NCBI GenBank assembly: GCA_014529385.2 | Contig: CM043944.1 | Span: forward strand, 93,576,476-93,640,475 | Reading direction: 5' to 3' | From: Adiantum capillus-veneris | Lineage: Eukaryota; Streptophyta; Polypodiopsida; Polypodiales; Pteridaceae | Length of the DNA: 64,000 bases | Shown here: positions 34,101 through 45,551 of the stretch, piece by piece | How positions within the stretch are numbered: the first letter of the stretch is position 1 | How the letters are laid out: each line of letters starts with the position of its first letter | Notes under the pieces: generated by a model | Seen by the model: the letters and a program-made list of their open reading frames with translations, nothing else | The model's database searches: none | Told to the model about the DNA's origin: nothing | Position numbers and translations under genes: made by a program

Positions 34101-34286
34101 TTTCATGCAAGAACAAAGCACATAGAGGTTCACTACCACTATGTCAAGGAAAGGCTACATGCAGTGGAGATCACACTAACTTACTGTCTTACACAGGATA
34201 ACATTGTAGATCTTTTTATGAAGGCGTTATCACGAGAAAAGTTTGAAGCTTTCCGTAAAGCTTTGGGCTTACTCTCATACACATGA
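31143..34286 (+). pseudogene. Copia Pol (PR-IN-RT-RH), broken
   Basis: The protease has WYFDSGASRHI. The GAG-preintegrase domain has LWHARFGHVSYGSL and HVCEGC. The integrase has LVHSDVCGPMRMPSIGN, RTDRGGEYMS and YTPQQNGVAERKSRSLMETA, giving D, D and E. RT has KTFAPTSR-like DETFAPTSRASTVRS, KALYGLKQAPRAWYEK and LYVDDMLLTG. RNase H has TVATSNCEAEYRAAFTATVD and DSQSAMAVARNPVFHARTKH. Defects are TAG near 31516, TAG near 31718, TAG near 32853 (a Trp site), TAA near 33129 and a deletion around 33450-33480 after LLHYYL. These stops make the Pol inactive. Confidence 0.9.
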
Positions 34287-34333
34287 TGATCTGCTACCTT
34301 GTACGGATTCACACTATCACTACAGGGGGGGTT

Positions 34334-34612
34334 TGTAGACATGTAGTAGTGTTAGTGTGTATACGCGCTTCACCAGGGGCACTTTTCTCCCACTGGGTTT
34401 TTCCCCCTGGACATCTGGTGTGAAAGGACACCTTATCTCTTAGGGTTTCATATAAGCTTTGTAGCTCTGAGTTTGTATATACTCTATTATTCTAATACAG
34501 AGAGATAGACTACAGAGATCTCGTACACAAGCTCTATGTCTTCTCCTTCTCCATCTTCTTCCTACTCTGAGTTGATGTCTTCCTTCTGTTTCCTGTTTCA
34601 TCATCTTCAACA
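34334..34612 (+). mobile_element. Probable 3' LTR of the copia element
   Basis: It starts TGTAGACATGTAGTAGTG directly after the polypurine tract and contains the CCCACTGGGTTTTTCCCCCT phrase, similar in position to GGAGGTTTTTTCCCCC in the LTRs of element D. TACTCTATTATTCTAATACA and a pyrimidine-rich end follow. The right end (CTTCAACA) is chosen only for its CA and is uncertain. Confidence 0.55.
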
Positions 34613-36159
34613 TCTCTAAGGAGTCTAGGTCCAAAAGTTTGACTATGCAGTGGGCAACAAGCTATTTTTTGACCACAACAGCTCGTGCAAAATTTTCACG
34701 TGACACCTGAGAGAGAAAATGTTCTAAATGAGGTGTTCAATCTTTCATTTAAAGGGTTCGGCCTGATTCATAGCGGTTTGTGAGATACGACCAAAATAGT
34801 CTTCCTACCATCTACATGCGTAAACGAAAAGGGTTTTCTGGATACACCCGTGACCATAAACACATTGTGTGCATAAATCAATGTACCAAATATGATGAAA
34901 CAAACATGGAGCAACCTCATGCACACTCGGCAAGTCCATACATGCCGTTGTATATGAAAAAGCAACCACTCAGAGGGTAGCTACTCAGAAAAAGGAGTAG
35001 AGAGAGAAAGAGATGATAGCTATGGACTCACTATGGAGTTTAGAGTTTCTTACCGTGATTAAGGATTGATTACGAGCTGTCGAAAGGATTCTTGATTTTT
35101 CTCAAGAGAGCGGTGATGAGAGCTACACAGAGGTTTTTACCACGAAGCCATTGAAGAGCGCACACACCGTGAAAAGAGAAGAGAAGATAGTAAGCAACTA
35201 AAGAGAGAATGTTCTCCTTCTTCTTCTTCCCGCAAACGAGAGAGAAGATCTTATAAATATGGTAATGGAGAGCTTGCACCACTCCATATAATAGATACGT
35301 ATTATCGTGCGGTAGTAGATGCAACTATCGACACTGAAAATTGAACCTTGCAGGTCAATTTATAGTTGCTCCGCCAAGTTGGAGTGAGGCCCAGGGCAAC
35401 AAGTAGAGTCCCCTCTCCGCGTGGATTAGCTGCAAGCTTTTGGAAAAAGAGTCCAGTTATTTTTAAAAACACGACACAACTTTTGGCGGTCAACTCTCCC
35501 ACTTACCTTTTACTTTTTACAATAAAAATGGACTAATTGGCTAGGATTTTGGCAACTAATGTGACCCGTGACTAAATTATGTTGCATCATGATTCTCCGA
35601 CATAATAATGACTTTTTCATACTGTCCCAACATATTTACGATGTCGTTTTTTATAAAAATAATTCTTATTAAAATCTTGTTTAATCCCCGAGGTAACTAC
35701 AAATAATATTTTCATATTCAGGTCATCCTAAAATGCACGTTTCTTTTTAAAAACAGCAAAAAACACAAAAAGCTAAAAATAGCATAAAAAATTTAAAAAA
35801 AGTAAAATTGTCTAAATTGAACCACGGGTTTCATTTGTCCATTGAAACAAGAAAGCGGGCTCACTTGTCGTTAAAAGCATTAAAAATCATGAAAAGCTAA
35901 AAATAACGTAAAGAACGTCCAAAAAGCAAAATTGTAACCATAGATTTTTCGGGACTTGTAGATTAAGGATCCGGCCTTGCTTTTTGAAAAAAAGCACCGA
36001 AAAGCACAAAAGCATGAAAAAACTAAAAAAGCAGATTTTGTCAAAGTTGAACCAAACGTCTATCCTGAGATACAAAAACAACATAGGTTAGAATCCTTTA
36101 AGATGACAGAGAAATGCAAGCTTCAAAAGTTACAATAACCAGACCCAAAAGTTGATAGT

Positions 36160-36550
36160 AAAGTACCAAATTTGAAACTGAGAATTCAGATATCAAATAA
36201 TTCTACACAGTATTAGCCTCAAAGACTTGGTACTGTGAAAATAGTACCCAAGCCATTGTAAAGTACCAAAATGAGTGCTTTGGGTACTGACTAGCCTTAA
36301 GTTTTGTAAGGTCATTGGATGAAGTACCAAGGTACCAAAGTATTAATGACTTGGTAATGTGCAAATACTACCCACAATATTGTAAATTGCCAGGTTTGAA
36401 ACTCTGGGTACCAATTCCAGGGACTTGGTATTGCACAAATTGCAGAGTACAAAGGGTGGTTTGGCTGATGTATAGCTCTAAGTTTCAAAGAATCATTTGA
36501 TGAACTATCAAAATTCCAAAGCCTCAATGACTTGGTACTGTGCAAATATT
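36160..36550. repeat. GGTAC-type dispersed repeats outside the transposon
   Basis: Four units contain GACTTGGTACTGTGCAAATA or AAGTACCAAA-like text, spaced 100-130 bases apart. They resemble the GGTAC arrays of the transposon at 18456-29837 and could be a relic of a related element. Confidence 0.6.
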
Positions 36551-36588
36551 ACAGACATCATTGTGATCGAAACATAAAGATGGTCTTG

Positions 36589-36792
36589 CTTTTTACTTCA
36601 AAACCTTACAACACTGCCAAACAAGCATTCTAAACCAAAATTTCATGATGCACTAAAAAAAATAGATTTTTTCAAAATTGAACCAAACGTTCGTCGGACC
36701 TATCGAAACATGAAAACGTCTTTGCTTTTCACTTCAAAACCTTACAACACTGCCAAACAAGCATTCTAAACCAAAATTTCATGATGCACATA
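36589..36792 (+). repeat. Direct repeat of about 66 bp, period about 131
   Basis: Two copies of a segment containing CTTCAAAACCTTACAACACT and GCCAAACAAGCATTCTAAAC, ending TTTCATGATGCAC, are nearly identical. No coding sense. Confidence 0.85.
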
Positions 36793-38365
36793 TTAGAATC
36801 TATTTTTTGATTTTTTAAAAGAGACCCAAAAATTGGGGATCTTATATTTTTTACTCTGTTTCTATGGTTTACAACTCATCTATAGACACAAGATCTACAG
36901 GCAAATGGATACAATTTTTTCACTAGTTCTTGGTTTTGGTTGGAGTTTTTATGCTAGTTTATACGTATGTTAGCACCACTTATGTGTTGTGAGCTCTTTT
37001 GAGAGTATTATCCCTATTGGGATCCATTATACTGCATGCATACCTTTTGGCCCTTGTTTATGTGCATATCCTATACTTTTGCAGAGATTTTTTGACTCAC
37101 GTACGATGTATTGTTATGTATGTCATTGTGAAGCCTATCTTTGCTTGATTTGTTTGCAATTACCTGGCCATTTTTTAGACTCGGTCCAAAAGATTCCTTT
37201 CAGAGGTTTTCGTTAGTGTCTTGAGTCTACTTAGCCTTTTGAAGGGTCCAACGTGAGGATTTATTGAGCTGGGTGTTTTTCAATGTTGAGAAATATTTGG
37301 TGATACAAGTTGCTAGGGATCCCCTTTCATGGCCTCATTATAAGATATGCATATTATGTCTATAACTTGTGTGTGACTCAGAAACTATTATTTGAAGGGA
37401 GTTCCGTTGTTTTGTAACACAAAGTACTAACACTTGGCTTTTGTAAACATTAAAAAGGTCATCTCTACAAAAATATATAAGAATTTTATGATTTGTTTGG
37501 CAAAACAGCTTGAAATTTTACAAAATTATGACTTAGAACTTACCATAATTCTCTCCATAGGGATTGTATTTTGACATGAAAAAAAATCTAGTGTTTTCTT
37601 TCCCTCATAAGCAACCTATGGTAGAATCAAGGTGTAAAAAATTCTTTCTAGCTTGACAAATAATTTGGTAGGAAAACAAGACACTTTAGTGTCTCAGGAC
37701 ACTCAACTTGAGTGTTCAGTGTTATAGCTTTGCATTTCAAGCCATCGAGAGCAGGCTATGCCAAAGAGAAGCGGCATGCAATAGAATATTGACCATAGCA
37801 TGGGGTGATTGTATGATGGTGTGCATGCAAAATGGCTTGGTCCAAAGCAACAAGTTCAAAAAAAATTATGTGCTTGAAAGACACGTATCTTGCAATCCTT
37901 GAAACCGGAAACCGGAGCTACAGTAGGCAGTTGTGGCTCAAAACTCAATTGTTGCAGAGCAACAAGAAAACCATGCTAAGTTGAGGGGGAGTGCTAGTTG
38001 AAGGAAGTGCATGAAAGGGGAATGGTGAGTTCTAATGGTTGAAGAGGCTTGCCTTCGGGAGCTGCAAGCAAGGCCGCAAGCTACAGGTGAAAGAGAGAGA
38101 AGACCAGCCCTGGTAAAGGGGAGCAAGGTGGAGTTTTGGAGGCTTCCAAAGAGAGAAAGGGAGAGAGCGGGGAAATAGGAGGGGTGTGCTATTAGCCGAG
38201 GTGGTTCGGCTGAGAGCATCAAGGAGGAAGATAAACACTTGAGCTTGCACGAAAAGCAATATTGAGCCTTTTGGTTGAGCAACCCTCTCTTATGTCTTTG
38301 ATGGTAAGTCCATGTTAGAAGAAGAGGTATGGTTTGAATGTACATCCAAATTGATTGAAGAATAG

Positions 38366-38715
38366 GTGCTTGAGAATGACATGCAGGAACTAGAAACAAT
38401 AGTAGAGGTATGTCAAAGTGATTTACCTATTCAGAGGGTCCGACAATCTTGCCTTAATTTGCATGTAGAGGTACACTATACGGTTCTAGAGTTTGTGTGT
38501 GGGTGTGGAGAGGTAGCTCAAGCAATTGAATATGTGGAGACAAGTATAGGTGCAGCCTATGAGAGTGAGCCTTTGCCAACCTTATAGGTGATGAGGTGGG
38601 GGATCAATTTTTGTCTTGCTTGTCCAATGATGTGGTGATCGAGCAGGTGTTTGAAGACCAAGTAGAGGTAGTGTATGAGAGTAAAGAAGCACTTCTAGAG
38701 CTGGTAGTTAAATAG
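38366..38715 (+). pseudogene. Possible decayed gene of unknown type
   Basis: One frame reads LETIVEVCQSDLPIQRVRQS and VEVHYTVLEFVCGCGEVAQA. After a frame change the sequence continues as GDQFLSCLSNDVVIEQVFED and VEVVYESKEALLELVVK. The repeated VEVxY phrase and acidic composition suggest former coding sequence. I do not recognise the family, and a chance frame is possible. Confidence 0.25.
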
Positions 38716-40067
38716 ACTAATCCAGTTTGTGTGAACAGGTTAAGGGTTTAACAGGTCATACTCTTGGGACTAAAGAGCTGGATATTGGGCCAATTTTTGA
38801 GCCAGTTATAAAGCTTTTGGATAGAGGTTTGAAGGGAGAGAAAGTGCACTTTGCTATGTATCAAGTCGAGACAAACGACAAGGTATTGCAAATTTATGCC
38901 ATGTTGTTGACGGACATGTCCTTGGAGTTTTCTTTGTGAGAGCTGTTATGCATTAGTTTCAGTGCTTACATGATGTGGACTATTCTGAGTTCTCTCTAGT
39001 AGGTGGCAGGACAATTGCTTAAGGTGAAAGTGCTTTAAGTGATGGTATACATGCTTACAATGTGTACAAGATTATGGATATAGGGTTCTGAAGGCCTGTG
39101 CTATGAAGAGCTACAAAAATGGCTTGTTTTTGGGTCTACAAGCGGAAGCAAAGGCTTGAATATGCATGCTTTGCAGATGGATGGTTATGGCCACTGCAGT
39201 ATATTTGAGATGGTGGCTACAATTTATGGAGAATAGATGCTTTTGGTTTTGACCTAGGCGATAACAACTATGTCTTATGGCAGGCAAATATCTTTGCTTT
39301 TGATTCAGGTGGAGGTCACATCATGCTTGGGGTAGCTCATGGCTTTCCGTTTGACCCCACAAGATTGAGGAATCCCAAACTCCGAGCAAACTTTTTCGAG
39401 CGATGATAAAATCGAGCGAGTTAATGAGAGGAACTTTATCAAAACACACATAGCCAAGAGTTCTTGTAAGCCACTCATTTCTTCACTCAAGAGAGTAAAT
39501 AAATTGGCCCTAGACCTCCTAAAGATGGTGGTTAAATTTAAGAATGGCTATGCTAAGAAAGATGTATGTGCTAGCAAGCATGACATTGGATAACTTTTGA
39601 GCTTGTTTTTTCTTGTGTTTTTTTCTATCGAGTAAAAGAAACCTCGTAGCTTTTCTATTGCCCAAAGGAACTTTGTAAATTTGTAAAGATCAATTTTCCC
39701 AAACATTGGTCTTACATTGTTAACATGCTGTCTGCATGCCTTCCTATGCATTAGCGCTCGACCTTGCAGGAAGCCCTCCCCCCCCCCTTCTCCACTGTAT
39801 TGGCGTACTTTTCAACTATTTGCTTGATTATAGTAGGCCCTAGTATTTTTCAACTCTTTGCTCATGGAGAAACCTTAGTAGTTGACCATCGTGAATATTT
39901 TAGGGTGTTGTAAATTGAAATTGTACCAATTTTGTCCTATTTGTTGACCAATATCAGTATCCTCACTGAGTTTTATTTAGCTTTTATGAGTAATCTACAT
40001 AGATCCCAAAAGACAAATTAATCATCAAATGGAAAAGAAGTTTGCGTTGCCTCCACTACTTCATGTT

Positions 40068-40070
<3 letters not shown>

Positions 40071-40139
<69 letters not shown>
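40071..40139. repeat. (CT)n microsatellite
   Basis: A pure CT run of about 69 bases. Confidence 0.97.
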
Positions 40140-40142
<3 letters not shown>

Positions 40143-40583
40143 GTGTTATCTTGAAGGCTTCTCCCAAAATTGAGAAGTTGACATGCGCAGAAGCTTTAGG
40201 CTCTTTTTGGTAGATGCAATTTTTAGGCCTTTTGTAGATGGTGTTGATGATTAAGAGGGAAGGTGCCTTTGTTTGTGCTTAAGGAGGGAGGAAGAAATAA
40301 AGAGGAATAAATAAAACTAGAGTTTGAAAAAAATAACCCATAATATCTTGATCCTCAAACTAGAACCAGTGAATTGAAATGCTTTGTCCTCTAACCCCCT
40401 CACAAAACTAGTAGATCTCGATCGTGCCTCTCTTTATCTCCCTATCCACATATGCATCTAACCAACAACAACATGTGATCCTAGTGACAATTCTACATCC
40501 ATATAAATCAAGGTGATGATGAAGCCACCTGTAGGGAGCTAAAGAATGTGACTCTGGTACCGTTGTGCCAGTGGAAAAAGGGA

Positions 40584-40589
<6 letters not shown>

Positions 40590-40648
<59 letters not shown>
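40590..40648. repeat. (TC)n microsatellite
   Basis: A pure TC run of about 59 bases; the Arg-Glu frames on the minus strand are artefacts. Confidence 0.97.
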
Positions 40649-40650
<2 letters not shown>

Positions 40651-41623
40651 GAGCAAGGGATACCAATGTTGATGGGGTGGACTGCCTTAGGTGGACTACC
40701 AAATGCATAAGTGAGTAGGGTAGGCTTTTGTTTTTGAAAACTCTTTGGAAGTTTTTTTTTTGGTTGAAAAAGCCTATTCAAGTATGTGGTTCTAATTTTG
40801 GACTCGCTAGTTTAGTAAGAATCAACGGAGATTTGGCTTTAATTTAAAAGGAAAGTGTCATTGGAGAGTAAAGTGACTTGCCAGATGTCGCATGATGCAA
40901 GGGAGAGAAGTCGGGGTGGCGATCGACGAGGATTGTGGGTTGGGGGGTAGGGGGATCATCAAGCATGCGAGCAGTACGCAATCAAAAAATACTTTTTTTC
41001 TTGCTTCTGTGTCGCCTCTATGACAACAGACACTTTCTAGTAGAGCGGTTTTGGGGAGTTGATGCGATTGGATCTTGCAGGTTTGAGGTTCAACCTCAAT
41101 GAAGAGGGGTTTTGAGGAAAGTGTGTTGTCCTTCTTGAATGAAGAGTGCGGGCACAATCTCGTGAGATTCGAGCTAATGTAGCAAGTATGTGCCTACATT
41201 TTTACAAAAAGAAATTGGTGGAGCATCTCTATGAGATGCTCTCCTCTTAAACAAAAATAGAAAAGAGAAGGATGCACCACGATGAAGAAAAGGCAAGGGC
41301 AAGCTACAAGCACAAGCACATGTGATTGCATGCTCTGCTTCGTCACCAAGACAATCGCGAAAAGGGGGGGGGGGATGCACCTTTATATATATTTATATAG
41401 TGGGTGATTGTCTCAGCAAGCAGAGGTCAGTGTTCGGTTGGTTTCAGAGAATCTGAGTGGTCATTCGTGGATCTCGAGTGAGTTCAAATCCCATGGCTCA
41501 ATTTTGGGCACAAAACTAAAATAAGAAGCTTAACCTTGGGAAGGAATCCCCGGAGATTCGTCCTAATATAATAAGGAAGCAGGTATGTAGAGAGAGAGTG
41601 AGAGATAGAGAGAGTTTAAAAAA

Positions 41624-42051
41624 GGGGAAAATTACCAAAATACCCCTCTAGTTTGGGGAAATTTCCAAAATACCTCTTAAATTTCAAAAATTCCCAAAAT
41701 ACCCCTAGTTGTGAGATTAAATTTCTCTTAAGATGAAAGTTTTTCATAAGAAGACTAGTTGTCTATCAATACAAGATGCTAAAACTGGAATATGAGTTGG
41801 TTATGTAGGCTTTGGAGATGATTTGCTTCATTACTTTTTGACATAATTTTCCTGTTTTGCAAGGTAATTTGTGACAAATTATATTCTAAGCACTCAAAAA
41901 AGATCTCAATTGTCAAAAAGGGATAAAGACTAGGAAATCTTGAAAGATCTAGCCAAAATAGATACATTGAACATTTTGGGAATTTTTGAAATTTGAGGGG
42001 TATTTTGGGAATTTTCACAAATTAGAGGGGTATTTTGGTAATTTTCTCTTT
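41624..42051. mobile_element. MITE with about 85-bp inverted termini
   Basis: The left end begins GGGGAAAATTACCAAAATAC. The right end is its inverted copy, with GAGAAAATTACCAAAATACC on the minus strand, and similarity continues for about 85 bases to AAATTTCAAAAATTCCCAAA. Each arm holds three tandem versions of ATT(A/T/C)CCAAAATACC. The roughly 250-base centre has no coding sequence. Many plant MITEs have this size and structure; the parent superfamily was not identified. Confidence 0.75.
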
Positions 42052-42059
42052 GAAAATAA

Positions 42060-42890
42060 AAACCTCTCTAAAGGATCTGCGCTGGCGCAGATCCTTGGGG
42101 AGTTTTTGTTTTTTTTTAAAGATCATATATAGTAGGTGTCGCTAATCTTTTTTGAGCTACTGGATTAAGTGGAATTTGGGGAGAAAGAGTGGGGGATGGA
42201 TCAAGGAGAGAGATAGGTCAACCTGTGCGTAAAGACATGCGCACGATGGGGTTGTGGGGTGGGCGACGCTCCATAGTTCTCTACAAGAAAAATGACGGGC
42301 ATCTCCAAGAGCGCAAAGGCTTTCCGATGCATGAAGACAAATAAGCAATACAAGGAGAGATGGTGTAGCGATGCGATGGAGGCGTGATGAGGGGGGAATT
42401 TTTTTTTCTGTGGAAGGACTTTTGCTTCAAGTTCAAATATTTCGTCTGCATTTCTTGCTGTTCATCAAGCTCCCTGTGCCACACATGGAAAACTTTGCAT
42501 TGCGCCTTTCCATCACCTGCTCGTTGCCGAGCTCCCGACCCACCCATGGCAGTTGGAATCTATTGAGAATCCATGTTATAAGAGAAAGTAGAGCCATAAG
42601 TAAGAGAGTGTTTTACAAAAAACAAAAACTCTCTAAAGAATCTGCGCCGGCGCAGACCCGACCCACCCATGGCAGTCAGCTGACTATTCGTCGCCCTATG
42701 CTCTTGACCTCGAGTGTTGGCTTTTAAGAAATATTAGTTTGAAATTGGAATCTATTGAGATTCCATGTTATAAGAGAAAAGTAGAGCCATAAGTAAGAGA
42801 GAAAGAGAGTGTTTTACAAAAAACAAAAACTCTCTAAAGGATCTGCGCCGGCGCAGATCCTTTGGGGAGTTTTTGTTTTTTTTTTTAATT
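42060..42890. repeat. Cluster of palindromic hairpin repeats
   Basis: Three copies of a GC-rich palindrome built on TCTGCGCCGGCGCAGA occur at 42073-42094 (one base changed), 42641-42656 and 42839-42860. Two are flanked by CTCTCTAAAGG on one side and CCTT(T)GGGGAGTTTTTGTTTT on the other, which are themselves partly complementary. The copies at 42554-42656 and 42746-42856 share about 100 bases upstream of the hairpin, starting TGGAATCTATTGAGA. The family is unknown to me. Confidence 0.75.
42534..42676. repeat. 103-bp insertion flanked by a 20-bp perfect duplication
   Basis: CCCGACCCACCCATGGCAGT occurs at 42534-42553 and again at 42657-42676. Between them is a copy of the hairpin repeat that ends in the middle of its palindrome. 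A 20-bp duplication is longer than those of cut-and-paste elements and is in the range of retroposed sequences. Confidence 0.7.
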
Positions 42891-43514
42891 CTTTTTCTCT
42901 CTTATCTACTACTCCCTAAGAAACCTAATTCGAACCCTCGCAACATCTCACAATCTCGCAACAAAAAAATCAAAGGCATGGTGCTCTAGACCATCCAGAT
43001 AAGTGTCCCACGCTGCTTTTTGGGTGTCAATTGTTTAAACCGACAACAACAACCCCCGGCCCTACCACTGCGACGAGCCCGCTTTTGCTCTCTATGTCTT
43101 GGGTCGCTTCCACTCCCTTTGCCTTGGAGGATTTCACCTGCCCATGTCCATCATTGGCTGCATGTACCAAGTTTCCCTTTCGATTGCTCCAAGAAGGTAT
43201 TGCCTGAGATTCTTAAGTTTTTTTTATTTTCCCTCAGTCGGTACCTCTTCCTACTCCCCAAGAAATGTACTAATTTTTCAGATATTTCTTTTGAAATCTT
43301 TCAGGTGGAAGGAAAATGAGATGGAGTCCATTCGTGCAAGGCTGCGCGAGAGCCATCTTCTGCCTAGCAGCTCCTTCTCACTTTGGACTGCTTTGTCCTA
43401 CACCTTCCATCCCTAACCTACCTCCATTATCCTCCACTCATACTCCCTATGTCAACCCTCGCAACTTGATTAAGCTTCCACTCAGCATCACTAGAGAGAG
43501 CGAGCAGAAAAAAA
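42891..43514. other. Unassigned interval
   Basis: Plus-strand frames at 43020-43552 have no recognisable domain and no supporting splice structure. The segment separates the hairpin cluster from the broken integrase of element B. Confidence 0.4.
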
Positions 43515-44899
43515 TATATCCCAGCTATTTCTCTAAGTCTGGTTTTATCTAATTGTTCCAGGGTGTCTAATCTCTCCGATAGCTCATGGTCGTCCATCCT
43601 AATTGCGTTGCCACTCTTAGGGTTTTGATTAGGAATTCCAATGCTAGGATCGCATTAATCCCAAATACCAGGTTAAAGGGAGTCGTTCCAATGGAATTTT
43701 CAAAAGCTACTCTGCAAGCCCATAAGGCTGTGTGTAGCTTTTGATCCCAATCATTCTTGAGTCGCTGACTATTTTGGTGAGTATGGTGCATAAGATTTTG
43801 TTTGTACTCTCTGCCTACCCATTAGCTTGCGGGTGATAGGGTGCCAATTTGTGATGGAACACCATGAATTCGTTAAGGAGGCTTTCAATAACGTCGTTTA
43901 AAATGTGTGTTTCCCTATCGCTCACTATTTCGATTGGTACTCCATAACTCGTAAAGACGTTTTTGAAAAGGAACTGAGCTGTAGCTCTTGCATCATTTTT
44001 TGGGGTTGCTTTCGCTTCCGCCCATTTCTTCATGTAGTCTGTTGCTACAATGATGTATTGTGCATGAGTCTTGTATCCTGGAGGTATTATGGGACCAATG
44101 AAGTCAATGAACCATTTGGCAAAAGCACGTACGCCCATCATTGGACTCAGTGGCATTTTATCTCTCCTTTGGGGTGGTTTTGTGTGTTAACATTGATCAC
44201 AACGTTTGACATATATCTTTGCATCCATAAACAAGGTTGGCCACCATATGATGAGTGTAGCACGAGCCTTGGCATTTTATCAGCCGAGAAATGTCCCCCT
44301 GGCTGTCCTTGATCTAGAATAACATAATATTCGCTTTTTGTAGCATGCAACTGTAGTTGTTTGTCCTTTCCCTGCCTATATAGTTGGTTGGCAATGAGCA
44401 GATATTGTTTGGCCTCTTCTGCTACAGTTTTCATTCTTGCTTTGCCCCATTCCTCTAGAAAGGTCTGGTTTTTTAAGTACTCAACTATGTGAGCACTCCG
44501 TGCTTGTACTACTTGAAACAGGGTGGCTTGTTCCAGTGGTGGTTGTTTTGTACATCTACCGCAGGATTTTACATATGTATGGACACTATGTTCCATGTTT
44601 GGCCAGTAGATGCCCAATCTCCGTAGCCGTTGACTTTTCTGTGTTTCACCGTTGTGCAACGGCTAATCTATGTTTCACCGTTGTGAAATACCGTATTTTA
44701 TATGAGCCTGTTTAAGGTAGTATGTGGTATCTTTGAGTTGTACATATAGTCTCAATATCTCATCCTTACCGTTCTTGTACAACCGTCCTGTTAAAAGCTG
44801 GAGATTTTGTGTTTGATGGATAATTGATGGTTGTCTTTCTATCTGCAATGAGCCAATTGTGAGTAGAGGAATGACCTCTTTGCTCCTTTTCGGCACCAT
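43515..44899 (-). pseudogene. Integrase of element B
   Basis: The zinc-binding H2C2 region has RRLGIYWPNMEHSVHTYVKS and CGRCTK. The catalytic core has WFIDFIGPIIPPGYK (first Asp), IVSDRETHILND (second Asp) and LLNEFMVFHHKLAPYHPQAN (Glu). LWACRVAFENSIGTTPFNLV follows. Frames change at several places, and the C-terminus is lost after REIAGIY. The SDRE variant of the usual SDRG is a further sign of decay. Confidence 0.85.
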
Positions 44900-45551
44900 T
44901 TCGATGTTAAACAGATATGAATCAGGAAGGTCATCATCGACACCCTCAAGTGCTTCCCCATGAAATAGTCATGAAAGATGATCTGCTCTTTGGTGTGTGG
45001 TCCCCTTCTTTACAGCTACCGTGAAGTAAAACTCAAGCAGCAGTATAAACCAGCGAGAACAATTCTTCCAGTGTTGCAAGATCTGTTTACTAGATATAGC
45101 AGTGCTTGATGATATCCACAAAGAAGACAAACATGTTTGCTAAAAGGTAGTGTCTAAATTTCTTGACAGCATAGATCATTCCCAGACCTTCTCTTTCCGT
45201 AGTGATATAATTTCTCTTTGTGTTGTTTAGTTTCAAACTAGAGTAGAAAATGGAAAAATCCATTTTCTTCTCTCCTGGCTAGGCTAATATGCACCCAATG
45301 GCATAGGCTGGTGCATCCACATGGACGTGAAAGATTTTGCTCCAGTCAGGGGCTTGCAAAATTGGAGCTGAAATTAATTTTTGCTTCAATTTTTGGAAAC
45401 CCTGCTCATATTCCTCCGTCCATTCGAACTTAGCAATGAGGGCGTACAACGGCTTAGCTATTACCACATACATATATATGAAATGCCCCATAAATTCTTG
45501 CAATTCTTTCATCTTCGTTGGTCTCGAAAGTGCAACAATTATTTGTACCTT
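44900..45551 (-). pseudogene. RNase H region of element B
   Basis: The piece at 45279-45512 reads LQEFMGHFIYMYVVIAKPLY and WTEEYEQGFQKLKQKLISAP, the connection domain, then HVHVDAPAYAIGCILA, where the RNase H Asp is expected. Further RNase H sequence to 44900 is only traceable in pieces. Confidence 0.75.

Larger units (their letters stand above)
31116..34612 (+). mobile_element. Ty1/copia element, 5'-truncated
   Basis: It holds protease, integrase, RT and RNase H in copia order and ends with a polypurine tract (ACAGGGGGGGT, 34323-34333) and a probable 3' LTR. The 5' LTR, PBS and Gag are absent. It is in the same clade as element D: both share CWYFDSGA-type proteases, LVHSDVCGPM integrase starts and the SREKLEAFRKALGLL end. 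Confidence 0.85.
34613..41620. other. Long interval without a recognised gene
   Basis: Seven kilobases without a convincing coding region. A few weak frames at 37708-38940 lack known motifs. 35600-36800 is A/T-rich with many AAAAAGCA phrases. Repeats that I could define are listed separately. Confidence 0.5.

Noticed and set aside
38032-38399. Minus-strand frames of 75-153 codons
   Set aside because: No recognisable family; low-complexity Ser/Leu composition.
40508-40781. Minus-strand frames with Arg-Glu runs
   Set aside because: Produced by the (TC)n microsatellite.
42060-42890. Helitron 3' hairpin
   Set aside because: The palindromes are not followed by CTRR, and no TC start or Rep/helicase sequence is present.
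43020-43552. Plus-strand frames next to the hairpin cluster
   Set aside because: No domain, no splice signals, composition like the surrounding repeats.
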